From positions 1,245,001 through 1,309,000 of the forward strand of contig NZ_JALJWV010000001.1 of NCBI RefSeq assembly GCF_024169655.1: a DNA stretch of 64,000 bases, in the 5' to 3' direction. Position numbers and translations under genes: made by a program. The stretch comes from Pseudomonas marginalis (lineage in GTDB: Bacteria > Pseudomonadota > Gammaproteobacteria > Pseudomonadales > Pseudomonadaceae). Under the pieces are notes generated by a model. The model did not search any database, was not told where the DNA came from, and was given only the letters and a program-made list of their open reading frames with translations. Shown piece by piece: positions 63,167 through 64,000 of this stretch. Each line of letters begins with the position of its first letter. Within the stretch, counting starts at the first letter, position 1.

Positions 63167-63193
63167 GGACGCTTCCTTATGATCTGCAAATAA

Positions 63194-63595
63194 TCAGTGT
63201 GCGACCGCGTCAACCCGCAGGCGCAGCGGTTGGGAGTCTTGACCATTGAGTTGCACGGCGTGCCGCTCGGTGGTGATAAACAGTAGCTTGCCGTCTACTT
63301 CGATGCGAGCGCTGACCGAGTAACTGTGGCCCGGCTTGACCTGGGCCGGGTCGTAGCTCAAGTGGAACGGCAGCGGCACCTGGCCTTTGACCGGGCCTTT
63401 CTGCTCGGCCAGGGTCACGGCCGGAGCGTCCATCAGCGATACGTCCTGCAGGCTGACGCTCAAGATGGCCGTCGGCGGCAGCGCGATGCGTTGCAGGTAG
63501 AACACTTCGCCATCAAGGCTGGCCTTGGGCGCGGGGTTCATCGAATGACAGGCTCCGAGCAGGGCGGTCAGGCCCAGGAGGATGATCTTTTTCAT
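63194..63595 (-). CDS. YbaY-family lipoprotein
   Basis: A 133-aa lipoprotein; ATG 63595 has AAGGAG upstream and gives the signal 'MKKIILLGLTALLGAC' (lipidated C16). The mature beta-rich domain is of the YbaY / type III secretion-lipoprotein-chaperone-like kind ('YLQRIALPPTAILSVSLQDVSLMDAPAVTLAEQ', 'PFHLSYDPAQVKPGHSYSVSARIEVDGKLLFITTE'). It is in the same direction as plsB and DUF4197. Confidence 0.85.
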   Translation of the reverse strand: MKKIILLGLTALLGACHSMNPAPKASLDGEVFYLQRIALPPTAILSVSLQDVSLMDAPAVTLAEQKGPVKGQVPLPFHLSYDPAQVKPGHSYSVSARIEVDGKLLFITTERHAVQLNGQDSQPLRLRVDAVAH

Positions 63596-63645
63596 GGTGC
63601 AGCTCCTTTTCAACGGCGCCGTAACCCAACGACGCCTTATTCAAT

Positions 63646-64000
63646 CTAGCGGCTTTCTTCAGGGTTGGGGGCTTCGACCGCGCCGTCGACGCGGTGCAGG
63701 GCAACCTGGCGGATCGACAGGCGAATCTCAGCCGGCAGCACCCGTTTCGCCGCGCCTTCAGCCAGTTCACCGAGTTGGTCGTGATAGCTCAACTTGCCGG
63801 CTTCGTCGCGGCGCAGCACATCTTGCTCCAGCAACGTCTGAATAAAATGTCGGAAAAGGCTCTTGTCGAAGAACTCCGGGGCGTTGAGGCCATGCAGGAT
63901 CGATAGGCGTTGGGCCATGATCGTACACAGGTCTTCCAGCTCTTCGGCGCTGATGCTGCTCTGGCCGCTGTTGAGCAGCAGCGAGATCGCCATGTAGAAG
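63646..64000 (-). CDS. plsB: glycerol-3-phosphate acyltransferase PlsB, C-terminal end
   Basis: The last 117 codons of a gene entering from the right edge; the frame is open to base 64000. '[44 protein letters not shown]' and '[27 protein letters not shown]' match the C-terminus of PlsB, the membrane enzyme that acylates the sn-1 position of glycerol-3-phosphate in phospholipid synthesis. The catalytic HX4D region lies outside the window. The position next to DUF4197 and ybaY agrees with the P. aeruginosa PA3673 neighbourhood. Confidence 0.9.
   Translation of the reverse strand, partial: FYMAISLLLNSGQSSISAEELEDLCTIMAQRLSILHGLNAPEFFDKSLFRHFIQTLLEQDVLRRDEAGKLSYHDQLGELAEGAAKRVLPAEIRLSIRQVALHRVDGAVEAPNPEESR

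Overview
The window is chromosomal DNA of a fluorescent pseudomonad, most likely the Pseudomonas fluorescens group. Support comes from the high-GC codon use, the REP/REPIN palindromes of the 'GTGGGAGGGGGCTTGCCCCC' type, the complete wsp locus, the mexL-mexJ-mexK order, and long runs of gene order shared with P. aeruginosa (wspA-R, prfB, lysS, PA3699-like to ppc, adk, tsaB, rsmJ, mexLJK, then DUF4197, ybaY and plsB). I see no tRNA, rRNA, insertion sequence, prophage or CRISPR array.

Layout. 1-9.5 kb: housekeeping and stress genes (LOG-family enzyme, tapT, erdR, dgkA, the divergent finR/fpr pair, trmO, DUF1456, an RsuA-type pseudouridine synthase, GNAT, rimO). 9.8-15.2 kb: kup, an Old Yellow Enzyme, a 61-aa protein, opgD. 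15.5-23.6 kb: a putrescine-type ABC operon (ydcS-T-U-V) flanked by two gamma-aminobutyraldehyde dehydrogenase paralogues, with a LysR gene upstream. 23.8-26.6 kb: a TerB-like protein and an orphan PAAR effector with a probable immunity gene. 26.8-35.3 kb: wspABCDEFR, the surface-sensing c-di-GMP pathway. 35.5-44.6 kb: prfB with its +1 frameshift, lysS, a PA3699-PA3688-like block and lptF behind a probable AlgU promoter. 44.8-57.8 kb: ppc, adk, tsaB, DUF72, rsmJ, mexL/mexJK. 57.9-62.4 kb: accessory insertion. 62.5-64 kb: core genes running into plsB.

Three accessory systems stand out. (1) At 57.9-62.0 kb an Lrp-type regulator is divergent from a BesD-like radical amino-acid halogenase. The enzyme carries the halogenase HxG motif in place of HxD. 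It is followed by a serine hydroxymethyltransferase-like PLP enzyme and two LysE-type exporters: a compact candidate pathway for making and exporting a chlorinated or derived non-protein amino acid. (2) Two perfect matches to the HrpL (type III secretion) promoter, GGAACC-N15/16-CCACNNA, each precede a small unannotated gene. One (42325-42654) encodes a Gly-rich, Cys-free, harpin/Hpa1-like protein; the other (62132-62356) an Asn/Ser/His-rich 74-aa protein with a type III-signal-like N-terminus. Both lie outside any hrp cluster. (3) The PAAR effector/immunity pair at 24.6-26.6 kb has a compositionally distinct toxin end.
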